The notes: generated from the letters alone by a model not told the origin. A stretch of DNA of 64,000 nt from Bdellovibrionales bacterium (GCA_016713885.1 JADJOF010000003.1:434001-498000); one strand, 5' to 3'. Shown: positions 27,453-37,147, counted from the stretch's first letter. Numbers and translations: made by a program.

Positions 27453-28442
27453 GGCGAAGTCTCGGAAAAGCCGGTCTGTGAGAAGACGGGAAGCGCGCGT
27501 TTGAGGCAGGTCACATCGACCTGCCTCACGCCGCTTTGCAGAATTTCGCCGTCGCCAAAGAAAGTGAGATCGCGCGCCCCATCTTTGGCGCGGAACCGAG
27601 CGTGCGTCGTCTCGGTTCTTGGACAGATATTTTCGTCGGGAATGTTGCCTCGTCGCATTTTCATGAGAGCTGAAATCTGGCGAAGAACTTCCGGTGAGTT
27701 CACAAGCATCACGTTGAAGGTGCCATCGGTGTTTGAGGTCAAAGGGGCGGGGATGTATTTGCCGCCAAGTCCCGGTTGGTTATTGACCATGATGAAAGGA
27801 GCACTGGTGTCGAAGCTTGTACCCTCTGCAAGTTCGACAGAAAGGCACCAGCCTTTGAGCCATTTGCGGGTGTGGCCGGTCAGAAATTGTCCGGCGAGAA
27901 GAATCTCATAGATCTCTGAGCCGATGGCCTTGACGACGTCGCTGCCAACCGGGTTTTTTCGAAACCACGTTCGCACATCGTTGGCGAGAAGCGCTGTTTC
28001 AGCGGCGATTCCAAGTCCGCCATTGGTCAGCATATACACAGTTGATTTTTCAGAGCTCACTTCAATGACGTCGATAAATTTCGGCTGGCTTTCGAGAACC
28101 AGGCGGGCGCCGCGCTCAATTCTTCCTGAGACGCCAAGTTCGCTGGCGAGGTCGTTTGCGGTCCCCGAGTGGCAGCGGCAAAATTGGCGGAATGGCGACC
28201 GTGTTTCGATGTTGCAGGAGCGGCTGGACGGCGACATTCAGCGTTCCATCGCCGCCACATATAATCAGGGCATCAGAAGTTTTGGCGGCCTCGAACGTTG
28301 CGGTCTGAAGCTCTTCACGAGAGGTCGGCTCAAAGAAGGTCAGATCGGCTCTAAAGAGAGCACGGCGAATGGAGTTTTTAATTCCTTCGGGCTCGGCGCG
28401 ACCTGCGTTTGAATTGATCAAAACGGCGACTTTCATCGCCAT
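27449..28442 (-). CDS. diacylglycerol/lipid kinase-family protein (DAGK catalytic domain), one frameshift
   Basis: Reconstructed at about 331 residues. The N-terminal half holds the phosphate-binding motif ALIICGGDGTLNVAVQPLL. An extra base in the C4 run at 28163-28166 shifts the frame just before the conserved PLGTANDLASELGV. The second half (VYMLTNGGLGIAAETALLAN, APFIMVNNQPGLGGKYIPAP, GDGE near the end) is typical of YegS/DAGK-like lipid kinases. First gene of the lipid operon, overlapping the next by 4 bp. It would phosphorylate a lipid hydroxyl at the inner membrane. Confidence 0.82.
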
Positions 28443-28554
28443 TAAGTTTACCTGGTTGCGGTTGGGAATCCTAGTGAAGGTGGATTCTGGCGAGAACTAT
28501 ACGAGAATTACACCAGTGCGATCGGGAAAAAATTCAGAAACGTTGGATGAAAGG

Positions 28555-28576
28555 GAGCGGTTCCCTTGAACCGCTC
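28555..28576 (-). terminator. hairpin overlapping and following the ClpP stop, possible terminator
   Basis: The 9-bp arms GAGCGGTTC and GAACCGCTC with a CCTT loop overlap the clpP stop codon. The following minus-strand bases are only mildly T-rich (TTTCATCC), so termination is likely but not certain. Confidence 0.5.
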
Positions 28577-29207
28577 AAACCGCAAGGTCAGTGCGTTTGC
28601 GAATGATCTTTGAGATCAGGCCGAACTCAAGAGCCGCTTCTGGCGAAAGCCAGGTGTCGCGATCAAGAGCTTTTTTCACATCAGCATGAGCGCGGCCGGT
28701 CTCTTCGGCGTACATATCGATGATCTTATTTTTGGTTTCAATCAGGTCTTTGGCGTGGATTGCGATATCGGTCGCTGATCCAGCAAGGCCACCAGCGATC
28801 AGTGGTTGGTGCACGAGGAATTTCGAATTTGGGAACGCATAGCGATCTTCTCGTTTTGCGCAGAGTGCGATGATCGAGCCCATGCTTGCAGCAAGGCCGG
28901 TGACAACTGTGACAACGCGGGGACGAATGAAGCGAGCGGTGTCGAAGATTGAAAAGCCTGAGTGCACTTCGCCACCGGGGCTATTGATAAAAAGAAACAC
29001 GGGAGATTCGGCATTGGCTCTTTCAAGCGCCAGCAATTTCGCGTTTACCGCATGGGCAAGCCGCGAATCCACTGGAGCCGAAATCATCACGATACGGGCG
29101 TCGAAAAGTTCGCGTTCGATAGGATTAGGAAGTCCCTTCTCAGCCTTTTTGTCATTCTTTTCGTTTTCATCTTCGAGACGTGGCTCAGAGTTGTAAGCAG
29201 TTTCCAT
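28575..29207 (-). CDS. clpP: ClpP-family serine protease (proteolytic subunit)
   Basis: 210 residues, cytoplasmic barrel protease subunit. Catalytic triad visible: Ser108 in GLAASMGS, His133 in SKFLVHQPL and Asp184 in DRDTWLSPEA, plus the ClpP turn FINSPGGEVHSGFSIFDTA. The first 25 residues are an acidic/lysine-rich extension instead of a normal propeptide. No clpX or tig gene adjoins, unlike the usual order, so this may be a second ClpP paralogue serving a different partner. A single-gene unit with a hairpin at its 3' end. Confidence 0.9.
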   Translation of the reverse strand: METAYNSEPRLEDENEKNDKKAEKGLPNPIERELFDARIVMISAPVDSRLAHAVNAKLLALERANAESPVFLFINSPGGEVHSGFSIFDTARFIRPRVVTVVTGLAASMGSIIALCAKREDRYAFPNSKFLVHQPLIAGGLAGSATDIAIHAKDLIETKNKIIDMYAEETGRAHADVKKALDRDTWLSPEAALEFGLISKIIRKRTDLAV

Positions 29208-29325
29208 GGTATACGTGCACCCATCTGTCTGTTGTCGTTTTGAGCCGGCCGATGCCGAATCACCCGTGTCTAGGCAGGCTATAGGATTCCACTTGGGCCC
29301 AAGGTGTTCAAGGCTCGCCCTCAGC

Positions 29326-29946
29326 TTATTGCCAAGTCTCGACGAGTGTCGGGATGGCGAATGCTGCGGCGCCGATCACTGCGCTCCAGAAGACGACATT
29401 GATAAGAATCAGGCCGTTTGTGAGCCAGATGGCTTTTGCAGATGGGAAAATCACCGTCATTGCGGCTGCACCGCAGGTCCATGCGGGGACCGTGTTCGAA
29501 AACGGCACCGGCAGCGGAAGAGATAGCAAGAGGCCGTGGACGATGATGTTCACTCCAAGCCAACGACGAGTGCTATTGGTGAGAGGTTGTGGTGGTTCAT
29601 TTGAATGTTGAAAGAATCCACCAAGTTTAGTCGTCAAACCTTCGAGAACAGCGATCTTTTTCAGAATGATAGCGCTCGATATTAAGGTTCCGCTAAATCG
29701 CCTTGGTAGCCAAATCGGTCGATCGAGTGCGATGGCCACCCCAGAGAGCGCGATCGTGAGTCCGAGTGGTGTTGAGAGGCCAATCAACGGGAGCGGCTGC
29801 AGAAAGGGAAGAGCGAGAAGGATAGCCGCAACAGATGGCCCTAATGATTCGAAAATATTGAGTATTTCGAGGATACTCAGGCTCTCGGCTTGTTCAGCTT
29901 GCCGTCTCAAACGCTCGACTGCGGAATTCAGGGAGGCCGTGCTCAT
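29326..29946 (-). CDS. ExoD-family membrane protein
   Basis: About 206 residues from the ATG at 29946 (a TTG four codons earlier is also possible). Membrane-rich with the ExoD-family pattern: FESLGPSVAAILLALPFLQP, LPLIGLSTPLGLTIALSGVAIAL and RRWLGVNIIVHGLLLSLPLP. The family was named for an exopolysaccharide-related gene in rhizobia, but its molecular role is not known. It stands alone, divergent from the lipoprotein gene at 30077. Confidence 0.85.
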   Translation of the reverse strand: MSTASLNSAVERLRRQAEQAESLSILEILNIFESLGPSVAAILLALPFLQPLPLIGLSTPLGLTIALSGVAIALDRPIWLPRRFSGTLISSAIILKKIAVLEGLTTKLGGFFQHSNEPPQPLTNSTRRWLGVNIIVHGLLLSLPLPVPFSNTVPAWTCGAAAMTVIFPSAKAIWLTNGLILINVVFWSAVIGAAAFAIPTLVETWQ

Positions 29947-30076
29947 GAATGGTGTCAATTGTCGCGAAAACGAGGAGCTAAGACAAGTTTATAGCCAAGT
30001 CTTTCGGTCTGGCTCTCCGTGCTAAACCGCGGTAAGGGGAGAGGGTATGATCGACCTCAGTTTTGGGGAGAGTTTT

Positions 30077-31528
30077 ATGAAGCGTCGTTTTTTCGCTCCG
30101 GTTATCGTTTTGTTCTGCGCGGCTATACTCGGGTGCACACAGGCTGGAGATATTCAGCTGAAGGGCGGACCAGTCGAGTCGCCTGTCGGCGAGAATAAAC
30201 CGGCGGCGACCCCCACGCCTTCACCTCAATCTCCAAACGATCCAGCGCTGCCGACCGGTGACCAGCCGACAACAGAAGACCCCTCGACTCCGGCGCCTAT
30301 TGCGCGCTATCGGATGCTCTGTGATGACCGCTATCCGCCCTTTATCACGGCGGTTTCGTCATTGGCTGGGCCTCTCGGTTTTGGTGCAACGATCGACGTT
30401 GGGCCGGTTAACACCCCGAGCGGTGAATTTGATCCCAACATCCCCAATACGATTGGTAGTCACGAGGCGCCTGTCTACGTGTCGCGCCCTGGACAAGATC
30501 TTGTGCGCTCGATTTTTGTCGCCGAAGAGCGGGGCGACGCTTCGACAGGTTGGGCGCGCACAAAATATGTTTATGCCTCTGACATGGACTTGGTTCGTCG
30601 GCAAGGTGTGGCCATAAAGCTGGGTTCCCACATGCCCGTGTCGTATGAGACCACACAGTTGAGCGATAAGACGGGCGTCACTGCTCGGAGCTTTGGAGCG
30701 AGCGATGCTGGTCGCTATTTTTTGATTGGAACGAAACAGGGATATGAACTTCGCGATGCCGAGACCCGAGCGTTTCTTGGAGCGCTGAAGGTGGGGTCGG
30801 CTGGACGCTTCGTGAACCCTGAGCTTCGCGAAAGCGATCGATTGTTTTCTGTTTCGGAAGTCGTCAGTGGTTCGTGGACCACGCATTTTTATTCAATTGG
30901 CTTCAACGCTCAGGGCAGCATTTCGGAGATGAAGAGTGTCGATTCGATATCGGGCCTCGCACGTCCGCTTCGCGCCTTGTATCGCATGAAGGGCGCAAGC
31001 ACTGCATTTGCGGGAGATCTCTTTTACTCGCTGACTCAAGATCGAAAAGAACTTCTGCTTTGGAATCGCCAGCAGCGGCAGAGCGAGAGCTTCGAGCTTC
31101 TTGGAATTCCCGCATCCGGTGGGAGGCTTGCTGTCTCTGTTGCGCTTTCAGAATTGCCTTCCGGGGAGCTTAGGCTCATGACCGTGTATGAGAATTTCGA
31201 GTTGGTTCCTGACGCTATGGGCGCGAAGTACAAGATCAGAGATTCGATTTTGCGGCCATTTATTTTGGATCGTCGGACGGCAACTGTGAAATGGCTTGGT
31301 GCCGGCGACATTCCGTACCCAGCTGACGCGAAGCGAGCTCTTGAGGTCGGAACGATTTTCGACGTGAATCCCGGAATTCGCGATTTGCAAGTGACCCCAG
31401 ATGGAGTGGCCGTTTTCGGTCTTTTCACATCGGGCGGACTCTCGAAGCGACTTCACCGAGTCGAGTCTGGAATGACGACTCCCGTTTCGCAGGTCACTTG
31501 TCAGAACATGTCGATTGGAGTTGAGTGA
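30077..31528 (+). CDS. lipoprotein, unknown function
   Basis: 483 residues from the ATG at 30077, which has GGGGAG 6 bp upstream. Lipobox LGC after the hydrophobic stretch FFAPVIVLFCAAI places Cys at about residue 20. A Pro/Thr linker (about 40-75) precedes a globular domain with a repeated strand pattern (GRYFLIGTKQGYELRDAETR; VTPDGVAVFGLFTSGG) that hints at a beta-propeller. Its stop overlaps the following barrel gene. No family recognised. Confidence 0.75.
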   Translation: MKRRFFAPVIVLFCAAILGCTQAGDIQLKGGPVESPVGENKPAATPTPSPQSPNDPALPTGDQPTTEDPSTPAPIARYRMLCDDRYPPFITAVSSLAGPLGFGATIDVGPVNTPSGEFDPNIPNTIGSHEAPVYVSRPGQDLVRSIFVAEERGDASTGWARTKYVYASDMDLVRRQGVAIKLGSHMPVSYETTQLSDKTGVTARSFGASDAGRYFLIGTKQGYELRDAETRAFLGALKVGSAGRFVNPELRESDRLFSVSEVVSGSWTTHFYSIGFNAQGSISEMKSVDSISGLARPLRALYRMKGASTAFAGDLFYSLTQDRKELLLWNRQQRQSESFELLGIPASGGRLAVSVALSELPSGELRLMTVYENFELVPDAMGAKYKIRDSILRPFILDRRTATVKWLGAGDIPYPADAKRALEVGTIFDVNPGIRDLQVTPDGVAVFGLFTSGGLSKRLHRVESGMTTPVSQVTCQNMSIGVE

Positions 31529-32352
31529 TGCGCGGCATTTTTCTCGTGTTAATTGCCCTTATGAGCATCGCATTTCTGTCGGACGGCGTTGCGGCTCCTG
31601 GTTTGTCGCAAGCAAGTTCGTCGCAAACAAGAGCCGTGAAGAAAGCAAAGAAGGCCGTCGTTGCTCCTGTGCCAGTCGACTGGGCGGAGCGGGCGAGTTC
31701 AGAGCTATCGGCTCAGCAGGCGAGCACGCCGACCACACAGGACGCGCAACTTCCAACGCCAGCCACCGTTCGGGCCGAGGTTCAGCCGGTTCGGCCTGCG
31801 ATTGAGCGCACCGGGCTTCGTCTTGGTGTGATGCTTGAGTCCTATCGTCCGTCGGGAGTTGGTCAAGTGAACACAGGCGAGATTATCGACTACTCGCAGC
31901 TTCCCACTTCGCCTCTTGTGCAGGCCGATTTGCGTTGGCTGCCTTTTGAACGAGATCGTATTGTGGCAGGTGGCTATGCTGCTTTTGGGTTTGCGCGACA
32001 AATGCTTCCGCTCGTTGCGGCGAGCGGTTTTCGCTACGACGACGTCACGTTGAATGCGATTCGAACGGAAGTCGGTGGGGCAGTTGGCTACGCGTTGGCT
32101 AAAGCGCTCAATCTTGAGTCTCGATTGGGGCTTGGTCGTCTTTCGCATATTCAGACGTCGCGCTATCCCGAGTTCAATGGCAGCTATGATCGTCCATACG
32201 GGATTCTAGCGGTCGACCTTTCCTATCATTTTATTCCTCAGGTCGCAGTACTCGTCAGTGCGGCGAATCGCACACCGCTCTCCGATGGTAGCGGTGGTCT
32301 TTCGTTTGAGCCGCTTGTTATTTCTGGGGGGCTTCTTGTTCAACTTCGCTAA
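31528..32352 (+). CDS. predicted outer-membrane beta-barrel protein
   Basis: 274 residues with signal peptide (MRGIFLVLIALMSIAFLSDGVAA). A flexible Ala/Gln/Pro/Thr linker (25-95) is followed by alternating strands (LRLGVMLESYRP, VQADLRWLPF, RIVAGGYAAFGFAR, GGAVGYALAKALNLESRLGLG, PYGILAVDLSYHFIPQVAVLV) in the style of an eight-strand barrel. The ATG at 31528 shares its A with the previous TGA. The following TolC-like gene begins inside its 3' end, so the four genes from 30077 to 34720 look like one transcript. Confidence 0.72.
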   Translation: MRGIFLVLIALMSIAFLSDGVAAPGLSQASSSQTRAVKKAKKAVVAPVPVDWAERASSELSAQQASTPTTQDAQLPTPATVRAEVQPVRPAIERTGLRLGVMLESYRPSGVGQVNTGEIIDYSQLPTSPLVQADLRWLPFERDRIVAGGYAAFGFARQMLPLVAASGFRYDDVTLNAIRTEVGGAVGYALAKALNLESRLGLGRLSHIQTSRYPEFNGSYDRPYGILAVDLSYHFIPQVAVLVSAANRTPLSDGSGGLSFEPLVISGGLLVQLR

Positions 32353-33765
32353 GTCTTCATTCCTTGTTGTTCTCGTTTTATCCTCGACGACGTCGGCACT
32401 TGAGCTATCGCCACAGGATGTCGTGGATCTGGCTCTTCAGCAGAGTCTCAACGTGAAAAAGTCCGAGCTCACGGCTCAGCAGGCGGAGGCCAACGCTGAG
32501 GTTGTTCGCGGAGCGTATGATCTGATTTTTAAGATCGCGCCGAAGTATGAATACACCGAAGCTCAGTTGATGACGGGAACATCAAACCTAATTGATTGCA
32601 TTTGGACGCTTGTATCGTCGCTGAATAAGGCGCTCTCGAGCGGAACCGCACTCACGCTTCAGTATGATCGGACGACGCAAGAGTCGACATTGTCGAGTTT
32701 CTCCTCGAGTCTGCGGCGGCCAACGGCGGCCATGGATGTTTTGACATTCACAATCCGTCAGGCGCTCTGGCGCAATATCTTTGGTCAGGCCGATCGAGCG
32801 ACGCTTGAGTCGGCCGACGCCTCAACGCTCTCGGCGCGCATGAGTCGTGAGGAGACACTTGAGGATGTGATTCTGAAAACGCTTTCGCTTTATTGGAACG
32901 CGTTTGTTGCTGAGACGCAGCTTCGTGAGAACACCGCTGCTCGACAGAAGTACGAGGAGCTGGTGAAGGCTGTTCGTCGCAAGGCGGGATTCAATCTCTC
33001 GTCGCCAGGAGAGCTTCCGCGGCTCGAGGCCGAGTTTGAGGCCTCCGATAGCCGAGTGAAGCAGTCTTCGCGTTCTTATTTGGCGGCGATGGATGATTTA
33101 CGAACGGCACTTCAGATGACGTCGAAAGATTCGATGACGTTTAAAGTTAAAGTCTTGGAGCCAGCGGATCTGCCTGCAATTCCAAAGCTTGCGGCGGTTG
33201 AAGTGACAGCACTTCGCCCGTATCGCATCGCTCAGATCAAGACCCAGATTGCCGATCGCGATCGAACAGTGGCGCAGAGTTCATCGCGTCCAAAGCTTGA
33301 TTTGGTGGCGACGGCAAAGTCGACAGGCGTTGACGACACGAGTGATCTTGCGCTTTCCGAGATGGCGTCGGGCTCAAAGCCAACTTACAGTCTCGGGCTT
33401 GAGCTTGAGTGGCCACTTGATTCAGCGACGTTTCGCGGAAAGAAAGCTGTGGCGGAGGTCGCCTATCAATCCTCAGCGCTCGACTTGAAGCTTGCTGAGG
33501 ATACGCTTCGCGATGGTCTGTCGAACGCGGAGCGGGCGGCGATTGCGAATCATGAGACAGCGCTTTCGACGATTGAGATTGTGAATAAGCGTACGCGTGT
33601 GGTGCGTGAGCTTGAGGCGAGTTACCGACAGGGGAGAACACCCCTGGTCGAGCTGATTCGATCTTACAACGATCTGTTTGCGGCACAGCAGGAGCGCGCC
33701 AAGGCGATTGGGGACTATCAAGTTGCACTCAATCAATGGGCCGCTTATCGAGATGAATTGGTTAA
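32336..33765 (+). CDS. TolC-family outer-membrane efflux protein (stop codon apparently lost)
   Basis: About 475 residues. TTG at 32336, just after a G-run ribosome site, gives signal peptide MFNFAKSSFLVVLVLSSTTSA; earlier in-frame starts exist. The two OEP repeats are visible: ELSPQDVVDLALQQSLNVKK at the start of the first, and a second beginning near VEVTALRPYRIAQIKTQIADR, ending in SYRQGRTPLVELIRSYNDLF. The frame has no stop before the next gene. A one-base loss near 33756 would hide a TAA at 33763-33765, directly before that gene's ribosome site, so the end given here is inferred. Partner pump genes are not adjacent. Confidence 0.78.
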
Positions 33766-33780
33766 GAATGAGGAGCAAAC

Positions 33781-34720
33781 AATGAGAGCATTGTTGGCAG
33801 TTCTGCTTTTGGTTTCAGTAGCGGGTTGTGGCGTTGGCGAAAATCCAGGTGACGATGCTCGTGCCCAGCAGGCAAGGGACTCGAAGGTACTTTCCGATCT
33901 GTACGCCTCAGTCGAGGGGCGCTGGGCGGGAACTCTCAAGAATGAAGTGAGTGGACTCCAGCCGCTTTCGGCTGAGCTGACACTTTATAAAGTCTTTGTG
34001 AACGACGGATCGAATCCCGATGGCAGTCAGCGTCTTCGTCCGTCACTTCGTGGTCGCTTTCGGCCGATCGATGTGGTGAGTGAAACAGATAGCCTCACTC
34101 TGACCGGCGACTATGATCGGAACGGCCGTTTGGTTCTCACCTCGATTGCGCCGCAGGGTGCGGCTGAGGTTCTGCTCTCGCTCGAAGGTGGCGCCAGTGG
34201 GGATGCGATGAATGTGCGCGTTGCTCGTCGTGGAGGAATTTGGGGAACTTTTGAGGCCAAGCGTGTTTCGAGTGATCCGTCGGCGCCCAGTGCTGGAAAC
34301 ACGGCGGAGCAGCGCGATCGTCTTCTTAAGATTTATTCACAGATCGAAGGTCGCTACATTGGCATTTTGCGAACCAGTGATGGCACGGACCGTATGGTGG
34401 AGATTGCGTTGATCGTAAACCAAGCGATGTCGCCGACCGGTGAGTTGATGCCGACGTTGACCGGTCAGTATCACTATCTTGATGTTCCGCCGGGAACACT
34501 CGAGTGGTCGCTCTCTGTCGACTACAATTCACAAACCGGAGACATCTACATGCGCGACACGGGCGGCGTGTCCTCGGTACCGGGAGGTTCGATTCTCTCG
34601 ATTGCGGGCCGTGCCTATGACCGTGCGGGCAAGCGCGTTTTGGATGTCACCGTTCGTAACAAGTCGGCTGTATTGGGAGCAGTGCTCGCGACGCGTGATC
34701 AAACGCCGGCTTTGCGTTAG
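33781..34720 (+). CDS. lipoprotein with a tandemly duplicated domain
   Basis: About 312 residues from the ATG at 33781, which has its own GAGGAG 5 bp upstream and a lipoprotein signal (MRALLAVLLLVSVAGC). As written the frame is continuous with the TolC-like gene, but an internal lipobox argues for separate proteins. The mature part contains two related units: LYASVEGRWAGTL and IYSQIEGRYIGIL open them, RLRPSLRGRFRPID and LMPTLTGQYHYLD follow, and GGIWGTFEAKR and SAVLGAVLATR close them. Family unknown. Followed by a strong terminator. Confidence 0.75.
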
Positions 34721-34749
34721 GTTTCTTCTAGGCGTTCGAGTTCTATAAA

Positions 34750-34788
34750 CAAAGGCAGTGGGCGAGAGTCCATTGCCTTTGTTTTTTT
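34750..34788 (+). terminator. intrinsic terminator of the 30.1-34.7 kb operon
   Basis: Twelve-bp arms CAAAGGCAGTGG (34750-34761) and CCATTGCCTTTG (34770-34781), one G-T wobble, 8-nt loop, then seven Ts. It begins 30 bp after the lipoprotein stop. Confidence 0.9.
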
Positions 34789-34839
34789 AAGGCAGAAAAC
34801 GCTGGCGCTGGGGAAGAGCTCCCCCTTCCGTCGTTATTT

Positions 34840-34906
34840 GTATCAAAATGAGAGTTCAGTCCCCGGTGTTCGGGCCGACTTTGTGCGTAACGATCCGTTT
34901 TGATAC
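34840..34906 (+). other. nested inverted repeats upstream of the 34958 lipoprotein gene
   Basis: Outer arms GTATCAAAA (34840-34848) and TTTTGATAC (34898-34906) are perfect and 49 nt apart. Inside them AGTCCCCG and CGGG-CC-GACT can form a second stem with loop GTGTT. The region lies 51 bp before the lipoprotein ATG, so it could be a structured leader RNA or a looped operator pair. Confidence 0.4.
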
Positions 34907-34957
34907 GAGGCAAAGGCTGTCGTCCGATCGGGATAGTCTGTTTGTGCGGAGGTACGT

Positions 34958-36706
34958 ATGAAGATGTTGGCACTCGCGACTATTGGACTAATCAGTTTGA
35001 CGGGCTGTATAGAGTCAGAAACCACGACGGATGGTTTTGCCGATGCGTCTCAAAATGTCGGGGAAAGATTAGCGTCGGAAGACGGCGTTAGTCTTCGGAG
35101 TGTCGGTAGTTGGACTGCGCCTCTTGCGACCAAGGTGGAAGCAGACGGTCGCTACACCAAGCTGACCTCGGATGGTCGCTATATGGTATATCGAGTCGAA
35201 TCCGATGGGGTTCTTAACCTCTTTGCCTATGATCTCGAATCAGGAACCTCGCGTATGCTCAACCGTCCCAATCGAAGCCCAGGCGGTTGGCTGAACCGGA
35301 ATAGCGAGTCGTTACTTCGTCACGATGGAGTTACGAATTTTGAAATCGTGCCCGGTGAACGGAGCGTGATTTATACCTCGGACGAAGAAAGAGAGGGGCG
35401 ATATCTTCTCTATCAAGTGAGCCTCGATGGTGGACAGCCGACAGTCTTGAGTCCCTCCCGGGCTGGAGCGAGCGATGAGCCGTCCTACTACGGTGTGGAT
35501 CGAGATTTTAAAATGGCGCCTAACGGAAAGTTTGCCATGTTTAAATACCATCCAATCAACTGGTTTCGGTATAGTCCGGATCTCTATATTGTTGATCTCA
35601 GCACCAAAAATCATATCAGAATTAATCCTGAAGGGACGTACGCGGTCAACAACAACGGAGTCAGCCCCAATAGCACTCACGTGGTCTTTCTGGCCAAGGA
35701 GCCCTATAGCAACGACATACCAGGACTCTATCGATTGTTCTCATATAAGATTGAAGCCGGCTCAATCAAGGAGCTTGTGCCGCCTGATATGCAGGATCGT
35801 TATCGAGTCGGCTACACATTTCAGTTTTCTCCTAATGGAGAGTTTGTTGCCTATGTCGGACAGGCCTCTTCGGCCGAGCTTGGTGATCAACTTTTTTTGG
35901 TGGATATTGAAGGTCGAGCGCGCCCGCAGAAGCTGAATCATCAATTGCCGACAATGGGTTGGGTAACAGTTAACTTCTGGTTTTCGTCGGATAGTAAGAA
36001 GGTTTTGTATGAGGCGTCAGACAAAGTCATCAACTACAGTCTCAATCAAGATGAGAAGTCGTACTATGTGGTCGACCTCGCAGCTCCCGGGAAATCGAGG
36101 CATGTCGCAAAGATGTACGGCGCCTCGCCGGCAGTAAGTGCGAAGTTTAGTCCCGGTGGGCAAAAGTTATTGTATACCACATCAGAGTATACGCCATATC
36201 AGTTCACGAAGAACTCTACCTTTTCCCGACATAGCCGGAAGCTCCACGTCATTGATTCAAATACAGGTGCACTCGAGGTCAATTACTTAACTTCGGTGGA
36301 CGCGGGGTATGACACGACTACTGACTTCGTTGGCGAAGATAAAATTTTGATAACAGGACTAAGGGTGACAGATCCAGTCAAGACGCCAGGGACATGGTAC
36401 GGGGCCGAGCTCTTCGATGTCGCTCAGAAGAAAGTCGCAGGTGAAGTGAAGCGACCTTCGAGTTTCTTAAGAAGGTTCATTCTGAAAGACCATGTGGTTT
36501 TTCAATTTTATGGCCGGGATCCTCAACCCAACAGTCAGATTGGAAGCCTGACCACATTTTCGATGGTGGATGGATCACGCCGAGATCTCGTCAATCTTTC
36601 AAGTGACCCGGGGGCGGTTCTCCATGTCGATTCGGCCGGGAGCCATCTTTACTTTCATTCGGGCTTGAATGGTCGCTCAATGCTGAATGTGATCGAACCG
36701 AAGTGA
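34958..36706 (+). CDS. lipoprotein with TolB/WD40-like beta-propeller repeats
   Basis: 582 residues. Ribosome site GGAGG 5 bp before the ATG. Lipobox LTGC places the lipidated Cys at residue 17. The mature protein is built from PD40-type blades of the form 'S-x-D/N-G-x-x-hydrophobic-x-Y': KLTSDGRYMVYRV, MAPNGKFAMFKY, FSPNGEFVAYVGQA, FSSDSKKVLYEAS and FSPGGQKLLYTTSEY. Such propellers usually bind proteins or peptides in the periplasm. Monocistronic by appearance, downstream of a nested inverted repeat. Specific role unknown. Confidence 0.78.
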   Translation: MKMLALATIGLISLTGCIESETTTDGFADASQNVGERLASEDGVSLRSVGSWTAPLATKVEADGRYTKLTSDGRYMVYRVESDGVLNLFAYDLESGTSRMLNRPNRSPGGWLNRNSESLLRHDGVTNFEIVPGERSVIYTSDEEREGRYLLYQVSLDGGQPTVLSPSRAGASDEPSYYGVDRDFKMAPNGKFAMFKYHPINWFRYSPDLYIVDLSTKNHIRINPEGTYAVNNNGVSPNSTHVVFLAKEPYSNDIPGLYRLFSYKIEAGSIKELVPPDMQDRYRVGYTFQFSPNGEFVAYVGQASSAELGDQLFLVDIEGRARPQKLNHQLPTMGWVTVNFWFSSDSKKVLYEASDKVINYSLNQDEKSYYVVDLAAPGKSRHVAKMYGASPAVSAKFSPGGQKLLYTTSEYTPYQFTKNSTFSRHSRKLHVIDSNTGALEVNYLTSVDAGYDTTTDFVGEDKILITGLRVTDPVKTPGTWYGAELFDVAQKKVAGEVKRPSSFLRRFILKDHVVFQFYGRDPQPNSQIGSLTTFSMVDGSRRDLVNLSSDPGAVLHVDSAGSHLYFHSGLNGRSMLNVIEPK

Positions 36707-36734
36707 CGGTTATCGAGTGGCATGGATGCCGCTT

Positions 36735-37136
36735 CTAGGGGAGAAAGAGCTTCCGCTCATTTGCGCTTGGGACTCGGCAGGTCTCGCGTTTCTCAAAGAG
36801 TTTAAAGCGATTCTTGGCAACGAAATCGTAAGTGGCATCTCGGAGTGGACGGGGAACCAAAAGGAGAGCCGAGGCGAGATATTTCCACAGTGGAAGTTCG
36901 CGAAGGGCGTAGAGGATAGCATCACTTTTCTTAAGCTTCGTTTGGCCGTTCTCTGATTCAATCACAACAATTGAGGTATCCAGGTCTGTTCGTTCGGCCT
37001 CGGTTAAGAGGCGTTTGGCGGTTTCTCCCTGAAGAGGAGAATAGCGAAGCCGCGCGGCTTTATCGCGAGCGATCAGAAAGTCGACGGTTTGACTGCAGAG
37101 TCCACAGTAGCCATCAAAAAAAACGATGATCTGCAT
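36735..37136 (-). CDS. DCC-family thiol-disulfide oxidoreductase-like protein (DUF393)
   Basis: 133 residues. Start at 37136, preceded by AGAGGAGA. The N-terminal FFDGYCGLCSQTVDFLIARD holds the D-x-x-C-x-x-C signature of the DCC family, a thioredoxin-fold group. The end FEKRETCRVPSANERKLFL also matches full-length members, so the gene is intact. Eleven bp downstream of uppP on the same strand, likely co-transcribed. The biochemical substrate of the family is not established. Confidence 0.88.
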   Translation of the reverse strand: MQIIVFFDGYCGLCSQTVDFLIARDKAARLRYSPLQGETAKRLLTEAERTDLDTSIVVIESENGQTKLKKSDAILYALRELPLWKYLASALLLVPRPLRDATYDFVAKNRFKLFEKRETCRVPSANERKLFLP

Positions 37137-37147
37137 CGGATCTCCTC

